Positions 21,892-34,207 of a stretch of DNA of 64,000 nucleotides are shown piece after piece. Origin of the DNA: Gloeopeniophorella convolvens (lineage: Eukaryota; Basidiomycota; Agaricomycetes; Russulales). The notes under the pieces are model-generated. The model had not been told where the DNA came from. It saw only the letters and a program-made list of their open reading frames with translations, and ran no database searches. Where the stretch lies: contig WTXD01000013.1 of NCBI GenBank assembly GCA_022496205.1, forward strand, positions 434,001-498,000, in the 5' to 3' direction. Made by a program: the position numbers and the translations under genes. Numbering within the stretch: the stretch's first letter is position 1; every line of letters begins with the position of its first letter.

Positions 21892-22212
21892 TGGCTGCGC
21901 GGTGGAGCCCTTCGATCGTGACCGAAGGCTCACCCGGCCCACGCGGGTTATTGGCATGGAGGCGGCTCGATCGCCGCACCCCTGCCGACCAGGCTTTAGG
22001 AAGTTGTTAGGAAGCCGACTGCGGGCTTAGAATTTGTGTGCTCGAAATCGCATATCTGATTCTTCGGGAAGGCAGAGAGGGGTTAGACGGTTAGGAATTC
22101 ATCTGATTACGGCCGCTAGAAACGTTGGATCTTTCTGGGGCGCCGCCGTGGCTGAACGAGGCGATTTTGGCGAGGCGTATTGGAGTATCGGGTAGTTATG
22201 CAGTTCACGTTA

Positions 22213-23355
22213 CAGCAGATTGCTAAACGATAGACGGGCACGCGCAAAAACACGTAGAGTCGGAGTTTCGGGGACACCCGCCCGATGAGACGCCGTCAGT
22301 AATGATCACAAAGAGGGTACTATCGTGTAACTAGAGATGGACTGTAACGGGAGATGGACCGTTTTGAAGATCTCGTTTGTGTGCAACAACGACTGCGTGC
22401 ATTAACACAACAATTTAACACAGTGATCTTATACATATCTACTGCGCCCCTGCGAAAACTGGTGTCCATTGAGTGAGCTTTTGAGGCAGGATAAATCGGT
22501 CTTTGAGCAGTATGCCTTTTTGGGCACTAATCGCTCAGGGACCATCTTGAAACCAATCCAAATGCTATGATACTTGGACAACATGGCACTCTATTGACAA
22601 CACATAAGTCTATCCACTTTCTATGGCAAGAGGGTGCGAGGAACATCACAATCGAGAGTTTCAGTCCTGGAGGGGTTCCGACGTGACGTCCGAGTTCAGG
22701 CTCCGACGGAATGACCGAGATTGCGTTGATGGACTCGGGAATGTTGGGTGATGGACTGGGCGCTCGTTTCCCAAGGCGCCAGGCGGAACGCCCAAATTGG
22801 CAGTCGGCTCTCCGGCACGTGTGACACTCCGTGACCCATCTGCAGCTCTTGCGGGGCATTTGACGTTGCTTTTGGCTTTACTCTGGCACACTTAGATCTT
22901 TATTAAAAAAATCAAAACACCGAGAGAATGTTGTGCACATCCTTGGGAACATGGTGTAGAAGTTTTGAGGTCAAGATCTGGTGAAATGGGACGGAGTCTC
23001 GGGAGATGGACCGAAGTGACGTTTTTGGTCCATCTCTAGTTACACGATAGTAGCTTTGAAGTTGCCTCACTGATACCGGTGCTACCGCCAGATTTAAGAG
23101 TCAGAAAGGCCCTCTTGTAACATTTCGAGTACGGGCTTTTTGATCTCCTTCGATATGTGTGGGGGACCACTGCAGGGCTAGCAGGACAGGGGCACCGGAA
23201 GCGACCAGAATGAGCGCGAGCAGCTGGGGGCCGGACGAGGATGATCGATGATGTCGATGAACGCGAGCACGGCTCAGTTGATTATGTACAGCCTCCTTCA
23301 GTGTTCGACTCTACACATTCTCGCGCGTGCCCGTCTATCGTTTAGCAATCTGCTG
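22213..23355. mobile_element. Outer non-autonomous inverted-repeat element with TA flanks
   Basis: Perfect 33-bp terminal inverted repeats lie at 22213-22245 and 23323-23355, starting CAGCAGATTGCTAAACG. They extend imperfectly for a further ~17 bp, where a shared gtagagtcg is seen on both sides. The dinucleotide TA flanks both ends (22211-22212 and 23356-23357), as expected for Tc1/mariner-type insertion. The total is 1143 bp, 731 of which belong to a second element inserted inside it, so the outer element alone was about 410 bp. No transposase-like frame is visible, so it would be a MITE moved in trans. The right edge is only ~20 bp from the MRI1 stop codon. Confidence 0.8.
22320..23050. mobile_element. 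Inner nested inverted-repeat element with TA flanks
   Basis: A second pair of perfect 23-bp inverted repeats lies at 22320-22342 and 23028-23050 (CTATCGTGTAACTAGAGATG...), again flanked by TA on both sides (22318-22319 and 23051-23052). Subterminal copies of CGGGAGATGGACCG occur near both ends (~22348-22361 and ~23000-23013). At the right end they pair with the terminal repeat as a short palindrome. The longest internal frame (minus strand, 22527-22859) is not recognised and has no transposase motif. The 731-bp length and lack of coding content suggest a MITE. Confidence 0.8.
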
Positions 23356-23375
23356 TAATATCCCTACACGCTCAC

Positions 23376-24866
23376 TCATACAACGCTGCGGAGGTCGAAC
23401 TTCCCGTCACTCCCTTTGACTGCAACTCCCTTCTCTGTCACTATCGCCGTGATTAACTCCGAAGGAGTAACATCGAAGCTGGGGTTATAAATCCCATCCA
23501 ATCCTTCAGGAGTGATCATCACGGCCGCCTGAGCCTTGTTTCCCTGGGCATCGAGCGACGGTGGGTGCAAAGCACCACGCACCACACACGCCTCTAGCGG
23601 AGGGCGATGTTCAATGGGGATGCTGATCGAGTACATAAATCAGACCAATCTGCGGATAAGGCACAGGCGGATGCAAAGTTCGGGCGCACCCAGAGCCATC
23701 AGCAACGTCCAAGTCGACCGTCGCGATGGGCGCGACGACGATGAACGGTATCTTGTGGCGCGCTGCGAGAACAGCAGCATTGTATGTGCCGATCTGACGA
23801 GGGTGTCAGCGGCACCATGGGTGACTCGAATCGGAAAATGAGTCGCCTTGTTTGCTGTATCGCCATTCCTGGCTATCCGGTCCGCACCAACAGCTGTAGA
23901 AATATTAAGCGAAGATATCTTACAATGCCAAGCCCGAACGTACCAACAGCATGGATGTTGTGGTGTTGGAACAATGATCCCACCATGGTGTCGACGATCA
24001 TTGTAGATGGGATCTGCAGCGTCTTCAGTTCCAGTGCAGTCAATCTAACGAATATTGAATGTGGACACGGAGGGTGATGTAACATTCACGTACCGAGAGC
24101 CTTGGTGATAAGGCGCAGTCTGCGTATAGTATGCCCTTGAGAGTTTTCCAGTCTCATGGAGGTACGTGATGAGACCAAGAGCAGTACCGTAACCCTGCCC
24201 GAAATGCTGTTAGCAGTGATACGGCGCTAGGAAGGGCGGGACACACCGAAGTAGCCAACGACCCCGTGTTGCAGACGGTCAACACGTTCAAGCCCTCCCC
24301 AGAACCGCCCTTTGTTTTCACCTCCTCAACGAGCCAATCTCCACCCCACTTTGCCATGGCCTTATTGCGCCCGACATCTTCAGCCGCGACTTGCTTTCCG
24401 TCCTCCACCAACGCCTCAGCAATCGAACGTGCCTCTTTTCCAGCATCCACAGAGGTCTGGAGGGTGCGCGCCAGGCGACGTGTGGCCGCGCCGAGATTGA
24501 CGGCCGTGGGACGGGCTGTGAATAAGAAGTCGAGGACTGGGTTGACATGTGCTGCGAGGGTCTCTGGGGACGAGAGGAAATCTGGTGGAGGCGACGCGCG
24601 CAGGGCCCGAGACAGGTACTGCGAGAAGGTGAGGGCAGCGAGCGACGCGATAGCTGGCGCCCCACGGATCTACAAGGAGGTGCGTATGAACTCGCGTGTC
24701 ACTTGATTAAATGAAATATATGCCGTACCTTCATGGTCTTGATAGCATCGTGCGCCTCCTCGACGGTGTCAATCACAAGCCATTCGCTCGTGTGTGGTAG
24801 CAACAGCTGGTTGATGATCTCGATTCTGTCATCGGTCAGCTTGATGGAGGTGAGTCCTGTAGCCAT
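23376..24866 (-). CDS. MRI1: Methylthioribose-1-phosphate isomerase
   Basis: Isomerises 5-methylthioribose-1-phosphate to methylthioribulose-1-phosphate in the methionine salvage pathway; it belongs to the eIF-2B alpha/beta/delta fold group. The start is MATGLTSIKLTDDRIEIINQ (ATG at 24866). Diagnostic blocks: KIRGAPAIASLAALTFSQYL; NVLTVCNTGSLATSV with the catalytic Cys; VGADRIARNGDTANK with the catalytic Asp; IGTYNAAVLAARHKIPFIVV; and, across the next intron, DGSGIPIEHRPP. The end is GSDGKFDLRSVV (TGA at 23376-23378). The intron joining NGDTANK to IGTYNAA (23794-23846) starts with GC instead of GT. The outer mobile element inserted just beyond the 3' end but leaves the coding region whole. 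Cytosolic or nuclear by family. Function confidently assigned. Confidence 0.93.
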
Positions 24867-27365
24867 TGTCGACGTCTCGAGAGTACAGGATGCTACGTGA
24901 GCAGTTCTCCATCGATCTTTGAAAATTGCGCGATTCGGGGTCAGGCTGATGACCGCTTTGGTGAACCCGAGCGAAGCACCAGGGAGAACCCCGTTCTCGG
25001 GTTAGGGGCTGAACCACCAGTGCACCTTCACTCGATCCGCGCTCGTCGGATTGCAAACAGTTTGCAAATTCAGTGACCCCTTTCCAACAAGTGGAAAGGG
25101 CTCGAGTGCTGTACCGCATATTGGTCTCAAATCGACTAAAGAAAGTACGACGATAAGGAAGATGCGGTATCTTGCACAGTTCGAACGAGGCCATAACGCC
25201 GGGGAGGGAAGCGACTGAGAGGATGCACCTCCTCGCTGAAAGCCATAGAAGCCGCAGTTGTATGCTATATCGACAATAGATCGTATAGAAAATCTCGAAA
25301 GACACTTGACTGGCAGGCGCAAGGGTGCTCTGACTCAAGTGGGCCTTGGAGCGGATAAGGACGTGCTTGACGTCGACTCCACAAGCGAATGTCTCGCTAC
25401 CCGTGCTCCCTGGAAAGGCTCTTGGAATGCTGGCTGAAGGCAAAGCGCCGGAACGCCCGTACCCAGTCGTCCTCAGCCACGGTACACGTCATCGCCGCCG
25501 GCCGCCCTGAGACGGGCCTGAGTGACACAGAAAAAGCGCATCGCGGCCGCCCCAGAATCGTATGCAAAGAGCGATGGCAGCTCAGGATCTTGGAAATTTG
25601 TAGACTATGAAAACCTCGTTGAGCGGGCGCGGGAGGATAAGCCCATCCGTCGAAAGATACCGTAACGGAGTATGTCATGGATCCAGATGAGTCTTATTCG
25701 CTGAGAAGCCCGGAAACATATCAGTGTGTGCAGTGTTTCCGCGAGAGGTCCGAATATATGTACCAGTATCAGATCCGACCCTAGCCTCCGGATGGCTGCC
25801 ATCGGCGAAACGCCTCCCGCCGAGACCACGTCAAGGACCAGTCGGTACCAGAGTCGGACAGACCCCAGGCAAAGAGAAGGCCCGGAGCGGCATGTGGGGG
25901 TTTAATCTAGTGGCTCCCGGGCAGTTATACAGGCAGGCACGCCAATGACACCGTTGGGAATTCGTTGGCAATGAAGCTACCGCAGAAAGTCTGAATGAAT
26001 TTAGACTTGAGTGCCGCACCTATCAATCGCCGCACGCGTGGCAAGTGGTTGATTGATGAAACTACCCAAGGAATGACGTCCGGAACCCTTGGTGAAGACC
26101 GACGAAGCGTGAGCGGTTTCGCAGTGCAGCGAGCGGGCGTGAGTACGCGCTCATGCTCATGGGTTACGCGTGAGCCGCCTGCCACGCGGCGTGCAGCGGG
26201 AAGCATGCCACCGCTTCGTGGCCCGGTAGACACGAGAACGTGGCACTGTCAACGGCACTTTCGTAGGAATCTGTCGGCGGGCAACAATGGGGCGTGAGGT
26301 GCGACCTGCACGGATTTGATGCCAACTGTCAGCCTAGGGTTAAACGGAACCAGACCTGGGGCGGTTTCAAAGGCTAAATGAATGACATAGACCCCCCGAG
26401 ACAAGTTCAAGTTTAACCTCTAGAAGAACGTGATTGGTCGAATTGGGGGGCAGTTAGAGGATGTTCAAGTGTTCTGTAAGTGGCGAAGATGATCACAACA
26501 CACGAGGCGGAAAGATTGCTTGAGATATTGAAGACGCCGGGAACACGAGGCTTCGGAATGGCAGGCACGGCGGGAGACACGCGCACGATAGAGGAGACAA
26601 TACTAGGGGTGTCGTACAGAACGGCATGATACGAAGCGCGAACAACAAAGTGATCGCAGTGCGTGGAACGCAGCAACGAAGAGGCATGTTTCGGGGAGGT
26701 GGGCGGTTGTCCACTGCATTAATCCGTAATACGTAGAATCAGTTCTGTTCAGAAGAGCCGGAAGACTGTTCGCTAGCGGTAGGCGTTCGGAAGAGAAGAG
26801 CGCGTGCTCTGAGGGCAGATCGCCACCGGCTCACTGGGGCTGCGAGTCAAGGTCGGGTCTTGTTCCGTCCCGGAGAGGGGCTGCGTGGGAACAAAAAAGG
26901 GCAAGTCGGTATATAACATAACATCAGTCGCAGATTTTTAGTTCATCAACTCGAGCTGCGCTGCTCCCAGCCGTCCCGCTCTCTTCTCTCCCGCTCTATG
27001 CTACAATCCACCTGGTACTTCCACATCCACAATCTCGCACTGTACCCCCGCTGACTCCTCTTAACACCAGCTCTTTCAGCCAGATTGGAACAATACTCTT
27101 CGGACCACTTGCATCCTTCCTCGTTGACACAGACCGCCCCCCTTAGCGTCTGCTCTGCTTCTAGCTTCCAATCGTCCTTCTCTGCCCTACTCTCCCCTCG
27201 TCCCATGGGATAAATTGCTTTACAAATATCTGAAAGCGTGGCTGCTTCAGCAAACAATCAGCAAAAGTATTCTTTCGTAGAGCCTCTGGAACAAGGCCAC
27301 CGCACTCGCACTCCATTTCATACGCCCTTCGAGCGGCACACTCCTCGATACCCTAATAGGCTATC
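24867..27365. other. Long intergenic region (2.5 kb)
   Basis: No gene is recognised. Several frames of 70-200 residues exist, mainly on the minus strand. The longest (24829-25443, minus) overlaps the 5' end of MRI1 and does not match any family I know. Composition is near neutral and lower in GC than the flanking genes. A tatataacataaca box at about 26908-26922 and a CT-rich tract (26945-27360) likely belong to the promoter and 5' UTR of the next gene. Confidence 0.4.
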
Positions 27366-29046
27366 ATGATGAACGCGCTCCGCCCATCCTCCCTCTTCCG
27401 TCCCGCCAGCCGCCCTTCGTCCCCCGCTCCAGGCCCCGCCCGTCCGGACGCGGTTACCTCGGCGGATAGAGCACCCCGGTCTATTGCTAAGCTGACACTC
27501 ACCAGCTTCAAAAAGCCATCCCCGGCACCGACAGCGCCCTTATCTCAAGCCGCCGCTATTGTTCAAGATGGCTCATACCTCCAAGTCCTCGGCCTGAAAC
27601 TTAGCGAGGCGGTCTCCAAGGCGCTGGCACAACCCACTGGCCCCGCCTCCGCTGGTGAACACCTTAATGGAAGGCGCCCGATCCCAGCCGGTCGAGGACG
27701 TGCGTTCGGTACACTTATTGCTACGTATGTGTTTCATTTGCTATTTCCCTCCTGCCCTGGCTCACTTTTGATCTGGTCGCAGCGAGCTGAATGCGTCTCG
27801 TGAGAACCCACACCTACGCAAGGCCATTCTGCGGTCCCTGCAGCGGCCACTGTCCACCCTGTTGACTAACCTGTCGACCAACTTGCTGCCGCTGTTGTCA
27901 TCCCCCGAGTTCCTGAATCCACCCGCTCCAACACCTCAAGTTCCGAACCCCAACCTCACACAGTCCCATGCCTTGTCCCTAGCAACGTTCGCTGGCGAGC
28001 TGTTGGAGACATTCGATGAGTTAGGGTTGGGCCTAGACTCGGATCCGCGCGGAGACGGTTTGAAATCTGTCCGCGAGTCGCTGGTGTCCGTGACTGCCAG
28101 GGTCATACACCCATTGGTTGCTGGCATCAAGGCTGAGGTCATGTCCCTCGTGGAAGCGCTGGAGATGCCTGCCCCAATGCCGGCTGTGCCCGCCGGCGCT
28201 CCGAAGACTGCCGTGTCCTCCAAGGCAGTCGCGCAGCATCCGTCCCTCGTCACACTCCAGACTGTCGTGCCGATATATGCACGTGCCCTGGGTCGCTACT
28301 TCACCACTGCCCCCACTCAATCTTACCTCGCCTCATTGGAGATATCGGTTGTATGGCGTGCTCTCGTGGCCCTCGCTCATCGTGTCCCACCGCCGCTCAC
28401 CCCGCCGGCTTCGCCTACCTCAACACCTGTTGGCGGCAAGAGGGGGCGCATATCAGGCACCACACCTCCAACTACGCCTCCATCCACGCGTTTCGTTCTG
28501 AAGCTCCCTCCTTCTCGCCCTCCTTCCCCTCCAGCATTGCAACCGTACATGCCGCCCGTTGTCGCCGACTCGCGCATCTTGGCAGGTCTGCTATCTTCCC
28601 TCCCCAGGCCCGATGCCGACAAGGGGAGCACGCGGCTGGCAAGGGAGGCCGTCAACGACGCGTGTGATGGCCTGAAGGCGCTCCTGCGACTCCTCGAGTC
28701 TGTGCAGACCATCACGACCCGAGACCCGGTAGAGCTCGCCCGTGAGCTCGGGGTTTTAACCGCGGACCTGCCCACGTTGATTGCCCTTCCAATCCTGTTG
28801 AACACATATGTCTTCACGGGAGAGAAGGGCGGAGCGCGAACCGTCTCCTCGATGCTTGGCCTCCCTGAAGAGCACTATCGCCAGGGTTGCCTCACAGGTT
28901 TCGGCAGGGCAGAGGAGTGTACGGCAGCAGTCGGTCAGAGGGTGCTCGACGTGCTGCTCTCCACCATACCCGGGATTCTATCAGTTTCCGCTGCAGAAGC
29001 CGTCGTGCGATGGCTTCAGAGCGAGATTGCTGCCGCCGATTCGTAA
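27366..29046 (+). CDS. Conserved-looking fungal protein of unknown function
   Basis: Not recognised. Two exons, 27366-27724 and 27783-29046, join in phase and give 540 residues. The first ~60 residues are a Pro/Ser/Ala-rich disordered lead (MMNALRPSSLFRPASRPSSP). The rest is mostly helical and leucine-rich: SYLQVLGLKLSEAVSKAL, LATFAGELLETFDELGLGL, VTARVIHPLVAGIKAEVMSL, VVPIYARALGRYFTTAPTQS and DGLKALLRLLESVQTITTR. A Pro-rich insert with PPTTPPSTRF interrupts it at about residues 320-375. The pattern suggests an alpha-solenoid scaffold. No signal peptide, membrane span or catalytic motif is seen. Codon use and splice sites are those of an ordinary gene. A karyopherin or tethering-type helical protein is one possibility, but nothing in the sequence proves it. 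Confidence 0.7.
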
Positions 29047-30882
29047 TTCTGTCTGCTGTCGACGACTGCACCCGGCGAAGCGGGGATGTCAGTCCCCTGA
29101 CCAAACCTTTCCCCCGTGGGGTCACGCGTCACGCGCCAATCCCTTGTCTGGTGGTTTCTTCTTGGATGCCGGGTCCATGTGGTACGGACTGTTGTTGCTA
29201 TTGCTGGGCTCTCAGGGACTTTCCTTGTGATTTGGCGATCTGGCCTATATGTTGGTGTCTCGTGGTCGTGTTACAGTAGATAAGGTCACTTGTCTCGGGT
29301 ACTAGTCTGTTTATTCTTACATCGTTCTCAACAACTGTATCGCACAAGTCCCTAGTAATTGTCGTGGAGTTGGATCTGTTTGTATAGATTATGATTAGAT
29401 GGATTATTTTACAGCATGAATACTCATTAGCATCGCTGTTCTTGGCATCTTGCGTGCGTTGCCTGGATCACGGGGAGCACGCGGGACGCGGGACGGACGT
29501 TCGCTAACATCGAACCACCGCTACTCAGCCGGCGGGACTCGCTCCGGTGTACCGTGAGTACTGTGCCAGAAGGGAGAGCACAAAACCTTGAGAGCTTCTT
29601 CTGTTTGGACGATCTTCGTTAGTTGTCCGCGGAGGAACGGGAACGGGTGAAGCGGGAACTGTTGACGAGGAGAAGTTCAAGGTTGCTGTGGCGAAGCCTG
29701 GTGAAGCTTAAACCCCATGTGCTTAGTGTGGAGCCAATCGCGTGACCTCTTCGGAGCTTGGACACGTCTCAGATCTCAGTTGCCTCTTGCTTGCTTCTCG
29801 CCATTTCGCACTGCGTGCTCACACTCTCCTCAACGACTATGACTGGCTAATTCGACAGTGATTTTCGGTCCGGTTGGGACCATCATAGCTGATCGGTCAG
29901 GAATGTGCGCCGGGCGAGCGGACTCTTCATCCGTCTTCTCGCAGTGCTTCTTATCGTCGGAAACCGGGCCCACCTGCGATGACTTCATCCCCTCGACTCT
30001 GGGGAAAGTCAGCTGAGAGAGACTGAAGGCAGTGGTAGCCCATCATGGATCCCCTTAATGAATGTGTGCACGCGTACGTCCCGATTCTTCCACTTGACAC
30101 GTCGACAATCATTCACACGTGCCACAAAGTTCAGGACGCGCCCTTCACCATTCAGCGCGCGTTTCACCGTTCAGCGACCTCAGTTGATCTCCTTTGCGCT
30201 CTCAGGGGCCCTTGCAAAAACGCAGAGCAACCTCGGAACTAGTACAGCTGAATGGCACACGGGACCGGTCCCCTTGAAAGGTCCTATGCGCCTGACCGGC
30301 TTCTCCTTAACGGCCTCGTAACGCGTGAGTGCGTACCCGGTTGTTCATCGGCCCTGCGCACGCCAATCGCGACAAATCGCATTCTATCATCATAGCACCT
30401 GTCCGAAATGGATGCGACCGCGCGTCCCCCGCCCTGTCGCTCTCCATTTCAGATACTGTTCGCTTCTTTCAGCCTTTGTCATGGCCGTTTGTCTTCGTCC
30501 CGATGGCGCAAATGCAAGTCACACCACCCGGTGTGCTCGCGGCTACCGTTGTCCCTTCGTGACGATGAGCGAATCATCGTGATGGGGACACGCTCACCGG
30601 GACGGGCACCCCAGTCAGAAGACTACGGCGCCGCCTCCAGAGGGGATGTCCTGCCTCGTGAGGACGGCTTCGCAAATTTTAATCCCGCCTTCGTTGATTG
30701 GGGTAACTTCTTGCTTTGCTGTAGCTTTACTGGAGATCCAAAAAATTCCGGAGAGACGTCACAGCAGCCGGGCAGGGAGGCCTTGGCTCGAGCTATAAAA
30801 CCTGACATGTTTTGCGAGGTGGTCTCACAACGTCTCTGTTGCGTTGACGCGAAGTGGTGACACTCGCTCTGTCGTCGTGGAC
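29047..30882. other. Intergenic region upstream of the GH55 gene (1.8 kb)
   Basis: No recognised gene; short frames only. It is one of the longer gaps and probably carries the upstream control region of the secreted GH55 glucanase. Confidence 0.35.
30794..30799 (+). promoter_or_regulatory. TATA box of the GH55 gene
   Basis: TATAAA (context gctataaaacc) lies 84-89 nt before the start codon at 30883. This is the expected place for a strongly regulated secreted enzyme. Confidence 0.5.
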
Positions 30883-33800
30883 ATGCTCGCTCTCTCTCTG
30901 CTCGTCACCTTCCTCCTACACTCGTTCACCTTGGTGAACGGTTTGGGCTCGCAGTGCCCAGCACCGCTCGGTGCAGGCACTGCTGCACCAGGCGACCCCT
31001 ACTGGCAGCAGACCATCGCGCACCAGGGCGCCTCGGCTTTCGGGCCAGGTGGCTATCAGGTGTTCCGCAACGTGAAGGACTTTGGGGCCAAGGGTGATGG
31101 TGTGACGGACGACACCAATGCGATCAAGTTCGTGCAATGGAATGCCCGTGATTCTCTATTCTGACGTGTCGTTGTGTCTTCCAGTGCTGCCATCAGCGCG
31201 GGTGGACGGTGTGGGGAAGGATGTGCTACGTCTTCGTCAGTTCTTGCTTCTCGAATCATTGGCACCTGTCACCAATACAGTTTCCAGAACCACCCCCGCC
31301 ACGGTCTTCTTCCCTTCAGGGTAAGGAAGCCAGAGTTCTTGCGGGGCACACGCTAATCTTGCGTTTTCCCACAGAACTTACCTCGTATCTGGCTCGCTCG
31401 TCCTGTTCTACTACACTGAGTTGGTCGGTGATCCTAAGAATCCTCCCACCCTATTGGCATCCTCTAGCTTCGGCGGCGGGTCTGTCATTGGTTCGTGTTC
31501 AACCTTCAGACGTGGCTTGTGTCTCATCGTGATTCGTAGACGCTGATCCTTATGGTGCCAACGGAAACTTCTGGGCTTCAGACAACAATTTGTGAGTTGG
31601 CCCAGGTCGGCGCGCGAACAAGATGATGGCGTTACTCACAATTTGGCGCAGCTACAAGTCTGTGCGCAACTTCGTCATTGATGTCTCGCGCGCTGCTCCG
31701 GGCAACACGGCTACTGGCATCCATTGGCAAGTCTCGCAAGCGACATCGCTCTACAACATTGTGTTCCACATGTCAACAGCGCCTGGCAACGCCCACCAGG
31801 GTAACGTTCTCACTCGATAGCATCTGTGAGATGTCTGACACCTCAAACAGGTGTCTATATGGAGGACGGCAGCGGTGGTTTCATGGGAGGTACGCTATCT
31901 AGCGCTTTCATTATATTGCACTTTCTGATTGTTCAATCCCAGACCTTGTCTTCAACGGAGGTGAGTAGACCGGTACGCGTGAAGGATAGCAAGTTGACAA
32001 AGGTCCAAAGGCGCCTACGGTATGTATGTTGGCAACCAGCAGTGAGTATCAACAACCGGTTCAAGGGTAAAAGTCAGCCATTGACGACTTTGATCAGATT
32101 CACAGTCCGCAACGTCACCGTCAACAACGCCAACGTTGGTAAGCCTACCTTTGCAGCGATTTGACACTTTACTCAACAGTGTTGCAGCCGTCCACGGCGC
32201 GTGGAACTGGGGTTCGTGTCACTCAATTCGAACCCCACCAAAACCACTCACTGGGTTACAGGCTGGACGTTCCAGGGCATTACAATCAACAACTGCCAAG
32301 TCGGATTCGACCTGACGACTGGCTCTCCATCCGGGAGTCCCCAGGTGCGTTTCGGCTAGGAGACCCCGCAATGTCTTGTACTATCTTGCTCACAGTATCT
32401 CTAGGGGGTGGCAGCCGAGGCCATCATCGACGCCACGGTCACCAACACTCCCGTCTTTGTACGCTCTGGGGCTGCCAGCAACGGCCAGCTCGACGGATCC
32501 CTTGTCCTAAGCAACATCCAGCTCAACAACGTGCCGACCGCAGTCGGCCTCGTCGGCGGTGCCACCGTACTTGCTGGCGGCAGTCTAACAATCAACGCAT
32601 GGGCACAAGGGAACGTCTACACCGGGACGAACGGCAACCCGCGCTTCGTGCAGGGCAACATCGACATCAACAAGCCCGGCTCGCTCCTCCAAAACGGCAA
32701 GATCGTGAGCAAGGGCCGCCCGACGTACGCCGACTACGCTGTGTCGCAGGTCGTCAGCGTCAAATCGCAGGGCGCGAGGGGCGACGGCCAAACCGACGAC
32801 ACGGCCGCTCTCCAAGCTGTCTTTGACAAGGCACGTCTGCTTTGCGCTGTTGGCTGTCTTGGAGTGCTCAAGGGCGATTGTTTGTAGTTTGCGGGATGCA
32901 AGATCATCTACTTCGATCAGGGCACGTACATCGTCACGTCGACTCTCAAAATCCCCGCGGGCGTGCAGATTGTCGGCGAGGCCTGGTCGAACATCATGGG
33001 CTCCGGTAGTGCGTTTACGGACCAGAACAACCCGCAGGTCGTCGTGCAGGTCGGCGCTCCCGGCTCCTCCGGCGTTGCGGAAATCTCCGGCATCGTGTTC
33101 GCCACAAGGGCCCCTGGTACGCGCCAGCCGCCTCGCAGGCAGACACCGTTGTGCTGAGGATCCTGATAGCTAACGGCGCCATCGTCCTCGAGTGGAACGT
33201 CCACGATCCCGCCGGCCAGCCCGCTGCCGCAGGTACCTGGGACTCCTTTATCCGGTAAGTTATTTTGCCTCTGCCTTCGGACGTCTATCCGCGCTCTAAC
33301 GCAAGCCGCACCTCCCAGACTTGGCGGTATCACCGGCTCGAACGCGCAGGTTGCCCAATGCGCGACGAACCTCCCTAACACCGGCAACGACTGCTTCGTC
33401 TCCTTCATGGGCATCCATCTCACGCCGGGTGCTTCGGCGTACCTGGAGGTGCGTGCCTTCCCTCCCGCCTCCGCTGCGTGCCTAGACAGCGGTTCTGACG
33501 CGGCGCTCCGCAGGGTATGTGGGTCTGGGCAGCGGACCACGACGTCGACAGCGGCAACACGCAGATCACCGTGTACAGCGGACGCGGGATCTACTCCGAA
33601 TCGAAGGGCCCCGTGTGGCTGATCGGCACCGCGGGCGAGCACCACGTGCTCTACCAGTACTCGTTCGTCAACGCCGCGGACCACTACATCGGCCTCGGGC
33701 AGACGGAGACGGTCAGTGGCGCCTTTCCGCTCGCGGGCGCGAGGCGCGCGGGCTGACGATGCGATGCGCGACGTGGACAGCCGTACTTCCAGCCGAACCC

Positions 33801-34207
33801 GTCCCCGCCCGCACCGTTCCAGTCGAACCCGACGTACAACGACCCCGTTTTCAACGGCGAGGGGGCCGCGTGGGCGTTCTCCGTGAAGAACTCGGACGGC
33901 ATTATCCTCTTCGGCGGGGGCTTCTACAACTTCTTCCAGGTGCGTTCCTCCCTGCCTCGCCTCCGCGCGCGCACGCACCGGTGCTGACCCGGGGACGCGC
34001 GGCCAGAATTACGCCACGGGGTGCCAGCAGGCGCAAAACTGCCAGTCGCAGATCATCAACATCGACTCTGCGTCGAACGTCGGCCTGTACTCGGTCTCGA
34101 CGGCGCACAGCGTGAGCCAGCTGAGCGTGAACGCGAACCCGGTGATTGTGGCGAACAACGACCTCAACGGCTACACGTCGACGTTCACCGCGTGGACGTC
34201 GTCGTAA
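30883..34207 (+). CDS. Secreted glycoside hydrolase family 55 beta-1,3-glucanase
   Basis: Extracellular exo- or endo-beta-1,3-glucanase built from two right-handed beta-helices joined like a ribcage. The protein begins MLALSLLVTFLLHSFTLVNG, a signal peptide. Helix 1 opens with the pectate-lyase-superfamily signature FRNVKDFGAKGDGVTDDTNA. It continues FFPSGTYLVSGSLVLFYYTE, AVHGAWNWGWTFQGITINNC and GVAAEAIIDATVTNTPVFV. Helix 2 repeats the signature as VVSVKSQGARGDGQTDDTAA, then CKIIYFDQGTYIVTSTLKIP, GSNAQVAQCATNLPNTGNDC, GMWVWAADHDVDSG and YSGRGIYSESKGPVWLIGTA. The end is STFTAWTSS at a TAA (34205-34207). More than a dozen short introns interrupt it; some small exons are hard to place by eye. 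Length and the doubled signature are typical of the family. It likely acts on fungal wall or storage glucan. Confidence 0.9.

Noticed and set aside
24829..25443. 204-residue minus-strand open frame next to MRI1
   Set aside because: No known motif, overlaps the start of MRI1 and has no good promoter or splice context; likely chance.
26946..27257. 103-residue minus-strand frame upstream of the 540-residue protein gene
   Set aside because: It covers a CT-rich promoter and 5' UTR tract; the Glu/Arg-rich reading is an artefact of that tract.
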